A DNA stretch of 17,288 nt from Deltaproteobacteria bacterium. Its GTDB lineage: Bacteria > Bdellovibrionota > UBA1018 > UBA923. This document shows positions 5,572 to 12,544 of this stretch, one piece after another (positions within the stretch are counted from its first letter, which is position 1; each line of letters begins with the position of its first letter). Below the pieces are notes generated by a model that saw only the letters and a list, made by a program, of their open reading frames with translations, was not told the DNA's origin and did no database searches. The stretch lies in contig JACQAW010000072.1 of NCBI GenBank assembly GCA_016194725.1, positions 1 to 17,288 of the forward strand, given 5' to 3'. A program made the translations under genes and the position numbers.

Positions 5572-5600
5572 ATTATAGCGATTCTTGCGAAATTTCGCAA
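5572..5600 (-). promoter_or_regulatory. Promoter and 16-bp palindromic operator of the toxin/antitoxin/CPBP operon
   Basis: Minus-strand TTGCGA (5595-5600), a 17-bp spacer and TATAAT (5572-5577) form a near-consensus sigma-70-type promoter. The perfect palindrome TTGCGAAATTTCGCAA (5585-5600) covers the -35 and half the spacer, as expected of an autorepressor site. It lies in the 40 bp between the tRNA 3' end and the toxin start. Confidence 0.75.
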
Positions 5601-5605
5601 TAGGA

Positions 5606-5680
5606 TGGTAGTCTCGATAGGAATCGAACCTATATCTGCGCCTTCGGAGGGCGACGTGTTATCCATTACACCACGAGACC
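5606..5680 (-). tRNA. tRNA-Arg (anticodon CCG)
   Basis: The 75-nt cloverleaf on the minus strand has acceptor GGTCTCG/CGAGACT (one G-T pair at 1-72) and D-arm GTGT/ACAC. The anticodon stem with loop CTCCGAA places CCG at 34-36 and reads CGG. The T-arm is ATAGG-TTCGATT-CCTAT, the discriminator is A and the CCA end is encoded. The base pair 27-43 is a mismatch. It marks the border between AT-rich accessory DNA on its 3' side and GC-rich core genes on its 5' side. Parts of its 3' end are repeated at 592-616, 2689-2707 and 2772-2783. Confidence 0.95.
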
Positions 5681-5742
5681 AATCCCCATGTTCGTATGCC
5701 AAATCCCTTTTGAATTCAAGCCCGGTGGGTTAGAAACGCAAG

Positions 5743-6843
5743 ATGGGCGCTCTTTTATGGACGTTTCCGCTGCTGATGTTTGCGTCAATCGTGATTGGCT
5801 GGGCGGCTGAGGTTACGGCGGTGCGCCTTTCGGCGGGTATTGCGTTGGCGGTGCTGGCCTGGCTGCAGACGGCTCCGGAGTTCGCGGTTGAGGCTACTAT
5901 TGCGTGGCATCAGGATGCGCACCTGGCGCTGGCTAATTTGACCGGAAGCCTGAGGTTGTTGCTTGGATTTGGCTGGCCGATGGTTTTTTTTATCCACTGG
6001 TTCACGCAGCGGCGCCGTCGGGTAAAAGTCAGGTCGTTGAAGTTGCCGGCGATGTTCAAGACCGAGTCGCTGGGGCTGGCTTTTCCGGTGCTTTATTTCG
6101 TCATCATTTATTTCAAGGGAACCTGGACTCCTTACGACGGCGCGATTCTGGCTTCGTTTTATGGCGTTTATTTCTGGATGCTATCACGGCAGCGCAAAGC
6201 GGGCAGCGAGGCGGCTTCGGGCCAGGCAGTCGAAGAGGGTGAGGGCGAGCCTTGGGTGGTGCGCCGGGTGCTCGGGCTGGGCAAGGGTGGGCAGTTTGCC
6301 GCGATGATCGCGATGTTTGGTTTTGGCGGAGCCATGCTTTGGGTCACCGTGCACCCGTTTATCCATGCGCTGCAAGTGGCGGCGATGGGGTTTGGCATCA
6401 GTGATTTTATTTTCATTCAGTGGATTGCGCCGCTGGCGTCGGAGTTTCCGGAAAAGGTGACGGCATTCAACTGGGCGCGCGCTCCGCGCAAGGTGCCTTA
6501 TGCTGTGGTGAACATGCTATCGTCGGTGACGGCGCAGTGGACGCTGCTGGCGGGGCTGGTGCCGATTATTTTCAGTATAAGCGCAGGCCACGCTTATACG
6601 ATCGTATTCACCGATTTTCAGAAGCAGGAGCTGCTGCTGACCATCGCGCAGTCGGCGCTTACCGTTGCCATTTTGGCTGACCTGACTATCGAGAGTTACG
6701 AGATGCTGGGTTACTTCGCGCTTTGGGCCGTGCAGTTCTTCGTGCCGTCCGTGCGTCCTTACCTGGTACCGGTTTACCTGGGCTGGACCGCGATTGAAGC
6801 CTTTCGGCTGACGGCTTATCGCCGCTTGTTCTTGAAAATATAG
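5743..6843 (+). CDS. Sodium/calcium exchanger-type (CaCA) cation antiporter
   Basis: This 366-residue protein has about ten hydrophobic segments and two alpha-repeat-like regions. Repeat 1 holds TAPEFAVEAT....ANLTGS (about 43-70), and repeat 2 holds IAPLASEFPEKVTA (about 229-242). In CaCA exchangers these are the G/T-S-x-PE and GNxxGS motifs that line the ion site, with the two PE/EF acidic residues central. A polar loop of about 30 residues separates the halves. It should exchange Ca2+ (or another cation) for Na+ or H+ in the inner membrane. The repeats are more divergent than in classic members (APEF/ASEF), so ion choice is open. Its 3' end overlaps the convergent DedA gene by 28 bp. Confidence 0.8.
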   Translation: MGALLWTFPLLMFASIVIGWAAEVTAVRLSAGIALAVLAWLQTAPEFAVEATIAWHQDAHLALANLTGSLRLLLGFGWPMVFFIHWFTQRRRRVKVRSLKLPAMFKTESLGLAFPVLYFVIIYFKGTWTPYDGAILASFYGVYFWMLSRQRKAGSEAASGQAVEEGEGEPWVVRRVLGLGKGGQFAAMIAMFGFGGAMLWVTVHPFIHALQVAAMGFGISDFIFIQWIAPLASEFPEKVTAFNWARAPRKVPYAVVNMLSSVTAQWTLLAGLVPIIFSISAGHAYTIVFTDFQKQELLLTIAQSALTVAILADLTIESYEMLGYFALWAVQFFVPSVRPYLVPVYLGWTAIEAFRLTAYRRLFLKI

Positions 6844-7445
6844 TGTTTGGCCACGAGCAGCAGCACGATGGCCAGAATCAGGAACGCGATGCCGTTTTGC
6901 ACCCGCCGGGCCATCGCCACGGCGCTATCGATTTGCTCGCCGAAAAAATACGTCACGCCGATGAGCAGCGGCACGGACAAAAGAGCAGCCAGGCCGTCGT
7001 AAAAAATAAATACGCGAAACGGCAGGTGCAGGGTGCCGGCTGAAAAATAGGTGGGCGCGCGCAGACCGGGCATGAAGCGGGCCGCGAAGATGACCTTGTT
7101 GCCCATGCGGTGAAACATCTCGCGGGTGCGGTCCATGCGTTCGGGCGGCAGCATTCGGGCGAAGATGCCCCGTTTTGCCAGGCGCACGCCGAATTTGCGG
7201 CCGATCCAGTAGATGATGGTATCGCCCAGCAGCACGCCCACCAGGCAAACGGCAACGCTGCCTTTGAAGCTGGCAATGCCTGCGTAGGCCACGTAACCCA
7301 TGGTGAAAAGCGTGATGTCTTCGGGAATGGGAAGACCCAACCCGCAGGCGACCAGCATGGAAAATGCGGCGAAATACGGAAAGCCCGCCGGTTTGTAGAG
7401 CAGAAACTCGAAGAGGCCGTCTTTGAGGAATGAAATATTATCCAT
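6816..7445 (-). CDS. DedA-family membrane protein (VTT domain)
   Basis: This 209-residue protein has the DedA pattern: GLGLPIPEDITLF near residues 35-47 (the G-x-P-x-PE re-entrant loop), GDTIIYWIGRKFG, and FAARFMPGLRAPTYFSAGTLHLPFRVF in the centre (F-x-R-x-x-P-G-x-R motif). Three further hydrophobic stretches follow. DedA/VTT proteins act as scramblases or flippases for phospholipids or undecaprenyl phosphate and support membrane potential and envelope integrity. It follows the hydrolase-like gene with an 8-nt overlap and a GAGG before the ATG, so it is probably in one transcript with it. Its end is antisense to the end of the exchanger gene. Confidence 0.9.
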   Translation of the reverse strand: MDNISFLKDGLFEFLLYKPAGFPYFAAFSMLVACGLGLPIPEDITLFTMGYVAYAGIASFKGSVAVCLVGVLLGDTIIYWIGRKFGVRLAKRGIFARMLPPERMDRTREMFHRMGNKVIFAARFMPGLRAPTYFSAGTLHLPFRVFIFYDGLAALLSVPLLIGVTYFFGEQIDSAVAMARRVQNGIAFLILAIVLLLVAKHYIFKNKRR

Positions 7446-8160
7446 GCGGCCTCAGCAAAAACTCGAGCACGGCTTTGCGAGCCACAATGCCCTGGCCTGT
7501 TTCCTTGCTGGCCAGAGAGCGGCAGCTTGTCTTGCAAATTTTCTTGGCCGCAATGATGGCTGGTTTAGAGGAGAGCAAAAGTACGGGTATTCCTTTTATT
7601 TTCTCAAGTGCGTCAAAAAACGTGATGGTTTTGATGAGCTTGTCCGGACTTATTAGCACAAGTGAGTCCAGGACGAGAGCCATCTTGCTATTCGCACCAG
7701 CGTAATGCGCTGCGGTATTCGCGGCGGCTTCGCTGCCAATCAAAGACACTCGTTGTGCCTGCACGCGAGGGTCGGCTTTCAGGAAAAGCACGCCCGACTG
7801 TAAATCCTCGAGCAGCGTGCGCTGATATTGCCGTTCACCTTTGCGTGGTTCGACAAGAAGCACGTCAAAACCGGCTTCGCTAAGAAATTCAGCCGTGGAG
7901 TGCCAGCCAGAGCTTGCAGCTTCGGGTGGTGGCACCAAAGCGACGCTGCGGCCCCGGGTTGCTTCCGTTTTGTTTTGGGAAGTCCAGAGGTAGCCGTGAA
8001 TAGGCGCCGGAATATATCGACCGAACGCCTGGGTCGGTATTTCAACGGTCAGGGGCGACTGCGCGGCCCAGGCCGGAACTGAGAAGAGGAGCAGGACGAA
8101 AAGCGTATTAAAAGAAGAAGAACTTGAGGTCACCTTTGTCCTGTTGCGAGCTCTCGGCAT
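7438..8160 (-). CDS. Secreted alpha/beta-hydrolase-like protein, possible pseudoenzyme
   Basis: This 240-residue protein has a signal peptide (core TLFVLLLFSVPAWA, cleavage after about residue 32). The order of a hydrolase fold can be followed: SVALVPPPE...SGWHSTAEFLSEAGFDVLLVEPRKGER, then VSLIGSEAAANTAAHYAG at the nucleophile elbow (Ser143), then VLISPDK, then a C-terminal helix after IVARKAV. The elbow reads I-G-S-E-A instead of G-x-S-x-G, and no clear catalytic His is seen. It may therefore be inactive or use altered chemistry (a DUF3530-like relative is possible). The ATG start overlaps the upstream PilZ gene by 53 bp; a GTG at 8133 would reduce this and keep the signal peptide. Confidence 0.65.
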   Translation of the reverse strand: MPRARNRTKVTSSSSSFNTLFVLLLFSVPAWAAQSPLTVEIPTQAFGRYIPAPIHGYLWTSQNKTEATRGRSVALVPPPEAASSGWHSTAEFLSEAGFDVLLVEPRKGERQYQRTLLEDLQSGVLFLKADPRVQAQRVSLIGSEAAANTAAHYAGANSKMALVLDSLVLISPDKLIKTITFFDALEKIKGIPVLLLSSKPAIIAAKKICKTSCRSLASKETGQGIVARKAVLEFLLRPHG

Positions 8161-8593
8161 ACTTTGAAAGGAACATCACGAAGAGCTTATAAGTTTCATA
8201 GCTTTGTGACGCGGTGTCAACGGTGCAGCCAAAGCGGATGAATTTTTGCCCTTCTTCGATGCAGTTTCTTTCATTTTGTACCCGCACGGATACTGGAATG
8301 AAGGTTTCCTGACTGAAGTAGAAACGAAACGTAACGTCCTGGCCCGGGGCCAGCACGTCCAGATTCTTGGAGTTGACCGGCAGCTGAAAGCTCAGGCCAT
8401 CGGTGCTGACGTCCACGAGCTCGACGGCTTTAAGGCCTTTGCCCTCGGCTACGCAGTAGACGCCCAAAATATGTTTGAAAAGGATTCGTTCGTAGCGCCG
8501 GCGCTTTTCTTCGATCTTGGCTTCGCGCGCTGCCGTGAAGTTGATGACGCGGCCAGTGGTGCCGTTGTTGCTGCTGTTGTTGCTGTTTGGCAT
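8108..8593 (-). CDS. PilZ-domain protein (cyclic di-GMP receptor)
   Basis: This 161-residue protein starts from an ATG with a strong AAGGAGG 6-7 nt upstream; the longer reading frame up to 8665 lacks such a site. After an Asn/Ser-rich start, a basic helix EEKRRRYER supplies the RxxxR motif, and VDVSTDGLSF supplies the D-x-S-x-x-G motif. Together these bind cyclic di-GMP in PilZ domains. A beta-barrel follows and ends in a helix (YETYKLFVMFLSKY). Such proteins relay c-di-GMP levels to motility, polysaccharide or attachment systems. It is the first gene of the run PilZ / hydrolase-like / DedA and is divergent from the MCP-like gene, with which it shares a 125-bp intergenic region. Confidence 0.88.
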   Translation of the reverse strand: MPNSNNSSNNGTTGRVINFTAAREAKIEEKRRRYERILFKHILGVYCVAEGKGLKAVELVDVSTDGLSFQLPVNSKNLDVLAPGQDVTFRFYFSQETFIPVSVRVQNERNCIEEGQKFIRFGCTVDTASQSYETYKLFVMFLSKYAESSQQDKGDLKFFFF

Positions 8594-8718
8594 ATGAACC
8601 CTCCTTGATTCCTTCCACCTATCGACTTTTGGCCGGGGGACTTGAATCACAGTCTGCGAAGACACAGGTAAACCTTGCCGGGTATACCGGATCTCTAAAG
8701 TTCGTCAGGGGAATGACG

Positions 8719-9804
8719 ATGCGCAGATATATGGCGTCAGAGCCTCTTAAAGAATCATTCGCCCACACGCTGAAAACATTCTGGACCGGCAAAAGGTTCC
8801 TGAAGCTTTTCATCTTCGCGCTGCTCCTGGGCAACATCACTTATTACTGTGTGTGGATGCTGGCTCGCCGGCAGGTGGTGACCAACGCGGCAAACCACCA
8901 CAGTAAAGTCTATAATGCATACGTGCAGGCCGTTGAGCGCGCGCGCAAGAGCCCGGTGCCCGAAGCCCAAGGCGCCCCTGGCGTTCCTGCGGGCGAGGCG
9001 GTTGCGCCCGACGGCGCTACCTCGGCGCTTTCAGCGATCTCGCCTTACTGGGGCGGACTGCGCGAAGTGCGCAAGCAATTTCCTCATCTTAGAGTGGCGG
9101 TGGTGTTGCAAGGCACGGTAGACGGCGATCGCGACCGCAAGGTGCTCGATGTGCTCAGAACCCGTGCGCGCGACTGGGTATATAATGATACGCAGGATGG
9201 CTGGGCCCGTTCGTTTTATTCGCTTCCTACCAAAGACGCTTCGGCTTTTCAGGTGGTGTCGGACATTCGCGATGACCTTGCGGGCTGGGAAACCACCGCG
9301 GGCGTCATGGGTGGCTATGCCTTCATTTTACTGTTTGCCTTTGGCTGGTTCTGGACGCGCGCGCTTGACGAGGCAGGCCAGGCCGTGCCGGTTATTAAGT
9401 TTCTGAATCAGGCCTCGCAGGCCACGGGCGAGGTGGCAGTCGTGCTGGCCGAGTTGCAACGGGAAATGGCCGCCATCGAAGCCAGCGATGCCGCGGGCGG
9501 TTTGAACCCGGACGTGATCAAGGCGATCGACGACATGACCTCGCAAATTCGCCTGCTGGCGGTGAATGGCTCCATCGAAGCCGCGCGCTCGGCCGATGCC
9601 TATCGGGTGTTTCACGTGCTAATGCAGGAGATAAACCAGCTGGCCACCCAGTGTCGCGCGCAGCTCAAAAACGTGGATGCAGGCAAGGGCTCGTATTCGG
9701 GAGTGCGCCGTAAACTAGACCAGCTGCAGGCTCGCGTCAGCGGCGACGAAGAAGTCGGCCAACCGCGGTCCGCCGCGGGGACCGCTTTTCGCCGCGTAGG
9801 CTGA
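8719..9804 (+). CDS. Membrane-anchored sensor with a miniature MCP-like signalling domain
   Basis: The start at 8719 is chosen because AGGGG lies 7 nt upstream; it gives 361 residues. TM1 is about 27-48 and TM2 about 195-213, bracketing a 145-residue periplasmic region. The short cytoplasmic part contains IDDMTSQIRLLAVNGSIEAARSADAYRVFHVLMQEINQLA (about 270-311). It aligns by eye with the chemoreceptor hairpin tip (Q..LLALNA.IEAAR...FxVVA.E...LA). The full-length methylated helices are missing, so this is either a reduced chemoreceptor or a domain that couples to CheW/CheA-like partners or coiled coils. Its last 68 bp overlap the convergent arginase-type gene. Confidence 0.72.
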   Translation: MRRYMASEPLKESFAHTLKTFWTGKRFLKLFIFALLLGNITYYCVWMLARRQVVTNAANHHSKVYNAYVQAVERARKSPVPEAQGAPGVPAGEAVAPDGATSALSAISPYWGGLREVRKQFPHLRVAVVLQGTVDGDRDRKVLDVLRTRARDWVYNDTQDGWARSFYSLPTKDASAFQVVSDIRDDLAGWETTAGVMGGYAFILLFAFGWFWTRALDEAGQAVPVIKFLNQASQATGEVAVVLAELQREMAAIEASDAAGGLNPDVIKAIDDMTSQIRLLAVNGSIEAARSADAYRVFHVLMQEINQLATQCRAQLKNVDAGKGSYSGVRRKLDQLQARVSGDEEVGQPRSAAGTAFRRVG

Positions 9805-10696
9805 ACCCACTCAAAAATCTGTGAATCGAAGTCGCGGCCAGGCGTATGGTGCGCTGCCCTTCGTCCAATGCCGGAGCCAGCTCGAAAAAACCAATCGTGG
9901 CCACGCACGGGTTTTCGCCGCAAAGCTGGGCCATGGCCAGAAACTCGGCCGGCGTGAACCCGTCGGTTTGAGGCGCCGAAACGCCGGGCGCGAAGGCCAT
10001 CTGAACCGCGTCCAGGTCGAAGCTCACCACGACCTTGAAATCGCGCTTGGAATACTTGTCCAGCAGCAGCTGCAGATTGCGCGCGGCTCCTTTCGCCGAA
10101 CGTGCCTTTTCGAGCATGACGACTTCGACGCCCTTTTTCAGCGCGTATTTATAAAACTCGCCGTCGTTGCAGTGCTCTTGAATGCCGAACTCGATGAAGT
10201 TCGAACCCTTGAGCATGCCTGCCTCTAGCGCCAGAAAAAAAGGTGAGCCGCTGGTGATGCCCTGGGGGCCGGGTGGACGCAGATCAAGATGCGCGTCGAC
10301 ATTGATCAGCGCCACCTTTTCGCCAAGAGCATCGAAGGCGCCAGCGACATGGGGATAACCATAATCGTGGCCGCCACCCAGGACGATGGGCGTGCCTCCG
10401 GCCTTGATGCTCGTGGCGACGGCCCGGCGCAAAGCGGTGTGGCCTTCCTCGATCGTTTCGCCCGGACTGGTGTCAATACCCTTGTAAAGGGCAACGCGGC
10501 CCACGGCTCCGTCCAGACCGAGCATGAACTGCGACAGCATGCTGCGTATAGCCTGTGGCCCGTGGCTGGCACCCAGGCGCCCGCCCACATTTAAGACTCC
10601 ACGGTCATCGGCCGCGCCGATGAGCTCGACGGCATGCGGTGAATTTTGCCCATTTGGCCGCCCGCTCAGCCAATGCTCGTTAATCTTTTTGGTCAT
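9737..10696 (-). CDS. Arginase/agmatinase/formimidoylglutamase-family ureohydrolase
   Basis: This 319-residue protein keeps the Mn-binding residues of the family: GGGHD (His110), DAHLDLR (Asp134, His136, Asp138) and SFDLDA..FAPGVSAP (Asp227, Asp229). The FAPG form of the last motif and the overall layout fit formimidoylglutamase-like enzymes best, but arginase or agmatinase cannot be excluded. These hydrolyse a guanidino or formimino group with two Mn ions. No Shine-Dalgarno is present; a TATAAT lies 6 nt before the ATG, so the mRNA may be leaderless. About 20 Arg-rich residues at the C-terminus exceed the usual family end and are encoded antisense to the MCP-like gene (68-bp overlap). The gene is divergent from the GYF_2 gene. 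Confidence 0.85.
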   Translation of the reverse strand: MTKKINEHWLSGRPNGQNSPHAVELIGAADDRGVLNVGGRLGASHGPQAIRSMLSQFMLGLDGAVGRVALYKGIDTSPGETIEEGHTALRRAVATSIKAGGTPIVLGGGHDYGYPHVAGAFDALGEKVALINVDAHLDLRPPGPQGITSGSPFFLALEAGMLKGSNFIEFGIQEHCNDGEFYKYALKKGVEVVMLEKARSAKGAARNLQLLLDKYSKRDFKVVVSFDLDAVQMAFAPGVSAPQTDGFTPAEFLAMAQLCGENPCVATIGFFELAPALDEGQRTIRLAATSIHRFLSGFSLRGEKRSPRRTAVGRLLRRR

Positions 10697-10702
10697 GTTG
10701 TG

Positions 10703-10710
10703 ATTATAAT
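10703..10710. promoter_or_regulatory. Symmetric -10 element shared by divergent genes
   Basis: ATTATAAT is its own reverse complement and supplies TATAAT on both strands (10705-10710 plus, 10703-10708 minus). It sits in the 23 bp between two divergent start codons, 6 nt from the arginase-type ATG and 9 nt from the GYF_2 gene ATG. Only weak -35 matches are seen (TTGTTT at 16 bp for the minus strand). Confidence 0.55.
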
Positions 10711-10719
10711 GAGAACAGG

Positions 10720-12543
10720 ATGGAAAACAAAGAATGGTTCCTCTATGTGGTCGATCACCATGAGGGACCTTTCAGCGCCGACGAAGTAAAAAAGCTGATT
10801 AAAAAAGGCCAGGCCAAAAACTCGAGCTACGTCTGGAAGGACGGGCTCGAAGACTGGATGCTGATGGCCGATGTGACTGAGCTCGGTCCGGGCGGCTCGA
10901 AGTCGGATGGCCACGGCGCCTTTTCGTTTCTTACCAAGTTCAGCGGGTTGCTCAAAAGGAAGCCAAAGCCCGGCAGCGGCAACGAGCCTCACGTGCCCGG
11001 TGCTGCGGCGGCCGCGCTGGCGGCAGGCGACGGAGCCTCGATTTCAACGGGTCCCGACATCAGCGACGTCAGCGCCTCGGACAGCGTGTGGTGCCTGAAC
11101 AGCAATAAAGAGTTCTCGGGCCCGTTTTCACTCAAAAACATCGTGCGCAAGGTGAACGACGGCAACGTGGCTGTCGAGGATGGCGTCTGGAAAGAGGGCT
11201 GGAGCTCGTTCGTGCGCATTGCAAACATTCCCGGTTTCATGGAGGGCGTAAAGCCCGATGTTCTCGCGGGCAAGACGGAAAAGAAAAAGAAGAAAAAAGT
11301 CAGCGCCAGCGCCAAAGGCGCGGCCGCCGCCATGGGTATGGGCTCAGGCGGAGCCGCCGTTGCAGGCTACAGCTGGTACAAATCGCGGAAGGTGAAATTT
11401 CTGCTGCTGGTGGCCGTGCCCGCGACGATTTATCAGGCCGTCGTCATGGGATTTGCCGATCCATTGCTCGAAAAAATTCCGGGTAGCAAGGAGAAGATCA
11501 AGGCCCTGGACCTGAAGCCGCTGCCGGTCAACAAGCTTGCGCGGTACATTTTCATGGCACAGGACATGGCCATGCCGCTGATCTACAGTGGCGTTGCCAA
11601 GCTGCCTGAGCCCATTCAGGCGTATTTTTCGATGTTGCAGCTTCCAGAAGGCGTCGAGCTGCTGCCCAATGACGTCGAGAACCTGCGCGAAGTTTCGTCG
11701 AGTGACCTGAAAGGCGGCGTAAGGGTGGCCTCGGCGCTGCCGCCGGGTGACGAGATGAATCCGGGGTTTTATATCGCCAGCAATGCGCCTAGTGGCACGA
11801 ACTTCACGGTTGCCCTGCGAGGCAAGGAGGGCACACTATTGAATGCCACGGGTTACGAGAAGACTTTTTCGGTCGAGATCACCAAGCACCTGGGCTCGGC
11901 GCCGCGCTTTACGTCGGAAGGCGGCAAGCCTCTGCCCAAGGGCGAATACATCTTATTGATCTATGAGTCTGACAAGCAGACCGATCAGGCCGCGATGAAG
12001 GCGCTGGCTGAATCGCCCAAGCGCGCCGCCCCCATGCAGATTCCCACCGGAAAAAGTGCATTTGTCGTGGATACGTTTTTTCTGGGTGGAAAAAAAGATG
12101 CCACCTACCTGGCCAAGCTGAAAGACTACCAAACTCGCGTGAGGGCGCGCGCGGGTACCGAGGCGCTCGAGCTCAAAGAGCTGGCGCTGCTTCTCGAGGA
12201 AGTTGCCAACAAGAGCTACACGAAATTCACTACGTATAGCCCCATGCCGCCGGGCCCGCAGCGCAAGACTCTCTGGGCCAAGTATCATGCCGACTACGCG
12301 AAGATCTCGGGCCAGATCAAAGCCACCCTTTCCAAATTGACGCCCGAGGCCCGGAAAGAACTGGCCCTGCCCCAGTTGTATGCGCAGACAGAAAAGACTT
12401 ATGAGTTGACTGAGCGGCTGCATCAGGCCGAAAATGATGTTATTGAAAAAGGCGGAGCCGCGAATGGCATTGCCGGAATGGGTGGCGAAGTTGCCACGGC
12501 CATCAGCGATTTAAAGACAGCAATATTCAAGGTAATCAAATAA
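10720..12543 (+). CDS. Double GYF_2 (DUF4339) domain membrane protein
   Basis: This 607-residue protein has two GYF_2 domains, at about 5-53 (WFLYVVDHHEGPFSADEV..LI..G....SSYVWKDGLEDWM) and 121-173 (VWCLNSNKEFSGPFSLKNI..KV..G.....DGVWKEGWSSF). Each has the W...G/GPF...VWK.G pattern. They are followed by a Lys run (187-193), an Ala/Gly-rich linker, one membrane segment (about 227-245) and a 360-residue C-terminal region I do not recognise. GYF_2 domains are thought to bind peptides. The ATG is preceded by a poor ACAGG. The next gene, a PilZ protein, begins one base after the stop, suggesting the two act in the same c-di-GMP-linked process at the membrane. Confidence 0.82.
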   Translation: MENKEWFLYVVDHHEGPFSADEVKKLIKKGQAKNSSYVWKDGLEDWMLMADVTELGPGGSKSDGHGAFSFLTKFSGLLKRKPKPGSGNEPHVPGAAAAALAAGDGASISTGPDISDVSASDSVWCLNSNKEFSGPFSLKNIVRKVNDGNVAVEDGVWKEGWSSFVRIANIPGFMEGVKPDVLAGKTEKKKKKKVSASAKGAAAAMGMGSGGAAVAGYSWYKSRKVKFLLLVAVPATIYQAVVMGFADPLLEKIPGSKEKIKALDLKPLPVNKLARYIFMAQDMAMPLIYSGVAKLPEPIQAYFSMLQLPEGVELLPNDVENLREVSSSDLKGGVRVASALPPGDEMNPGFYIASNAPSGTNFTVALRGKEGTLLNATGYEKTFSVEITKHLGSAPRFTSEGGKPLPKGEYILLIYESDKQTDQAAMKALAESPKRAAPMQIPTGKSAFVVDTFFLGGKKDATYLAKLKDYQTRVRARAGTEALELKELALLLEEVANKSYTKFTTYSPMPPGPQRKTLWAKYHADYAKISGQIKATLSKLTPEARKELALPQLYAQTEKTYELTERLHQAENDVIEKGGAANGIAGMGGEVATAISDLKTAIFKVIK

Positions 12544-12544
12544 A

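Noticed and set aside
8594..8718. Longer starts for the PilZ gene (to 8665) and for the MCP-like gene (from 8587)
   Set aside because: Strong Shine-Dalgarno sequences sit directly before the inner starts at 8593 and 8719, and the extensions would overlap divergently and carry no domain.
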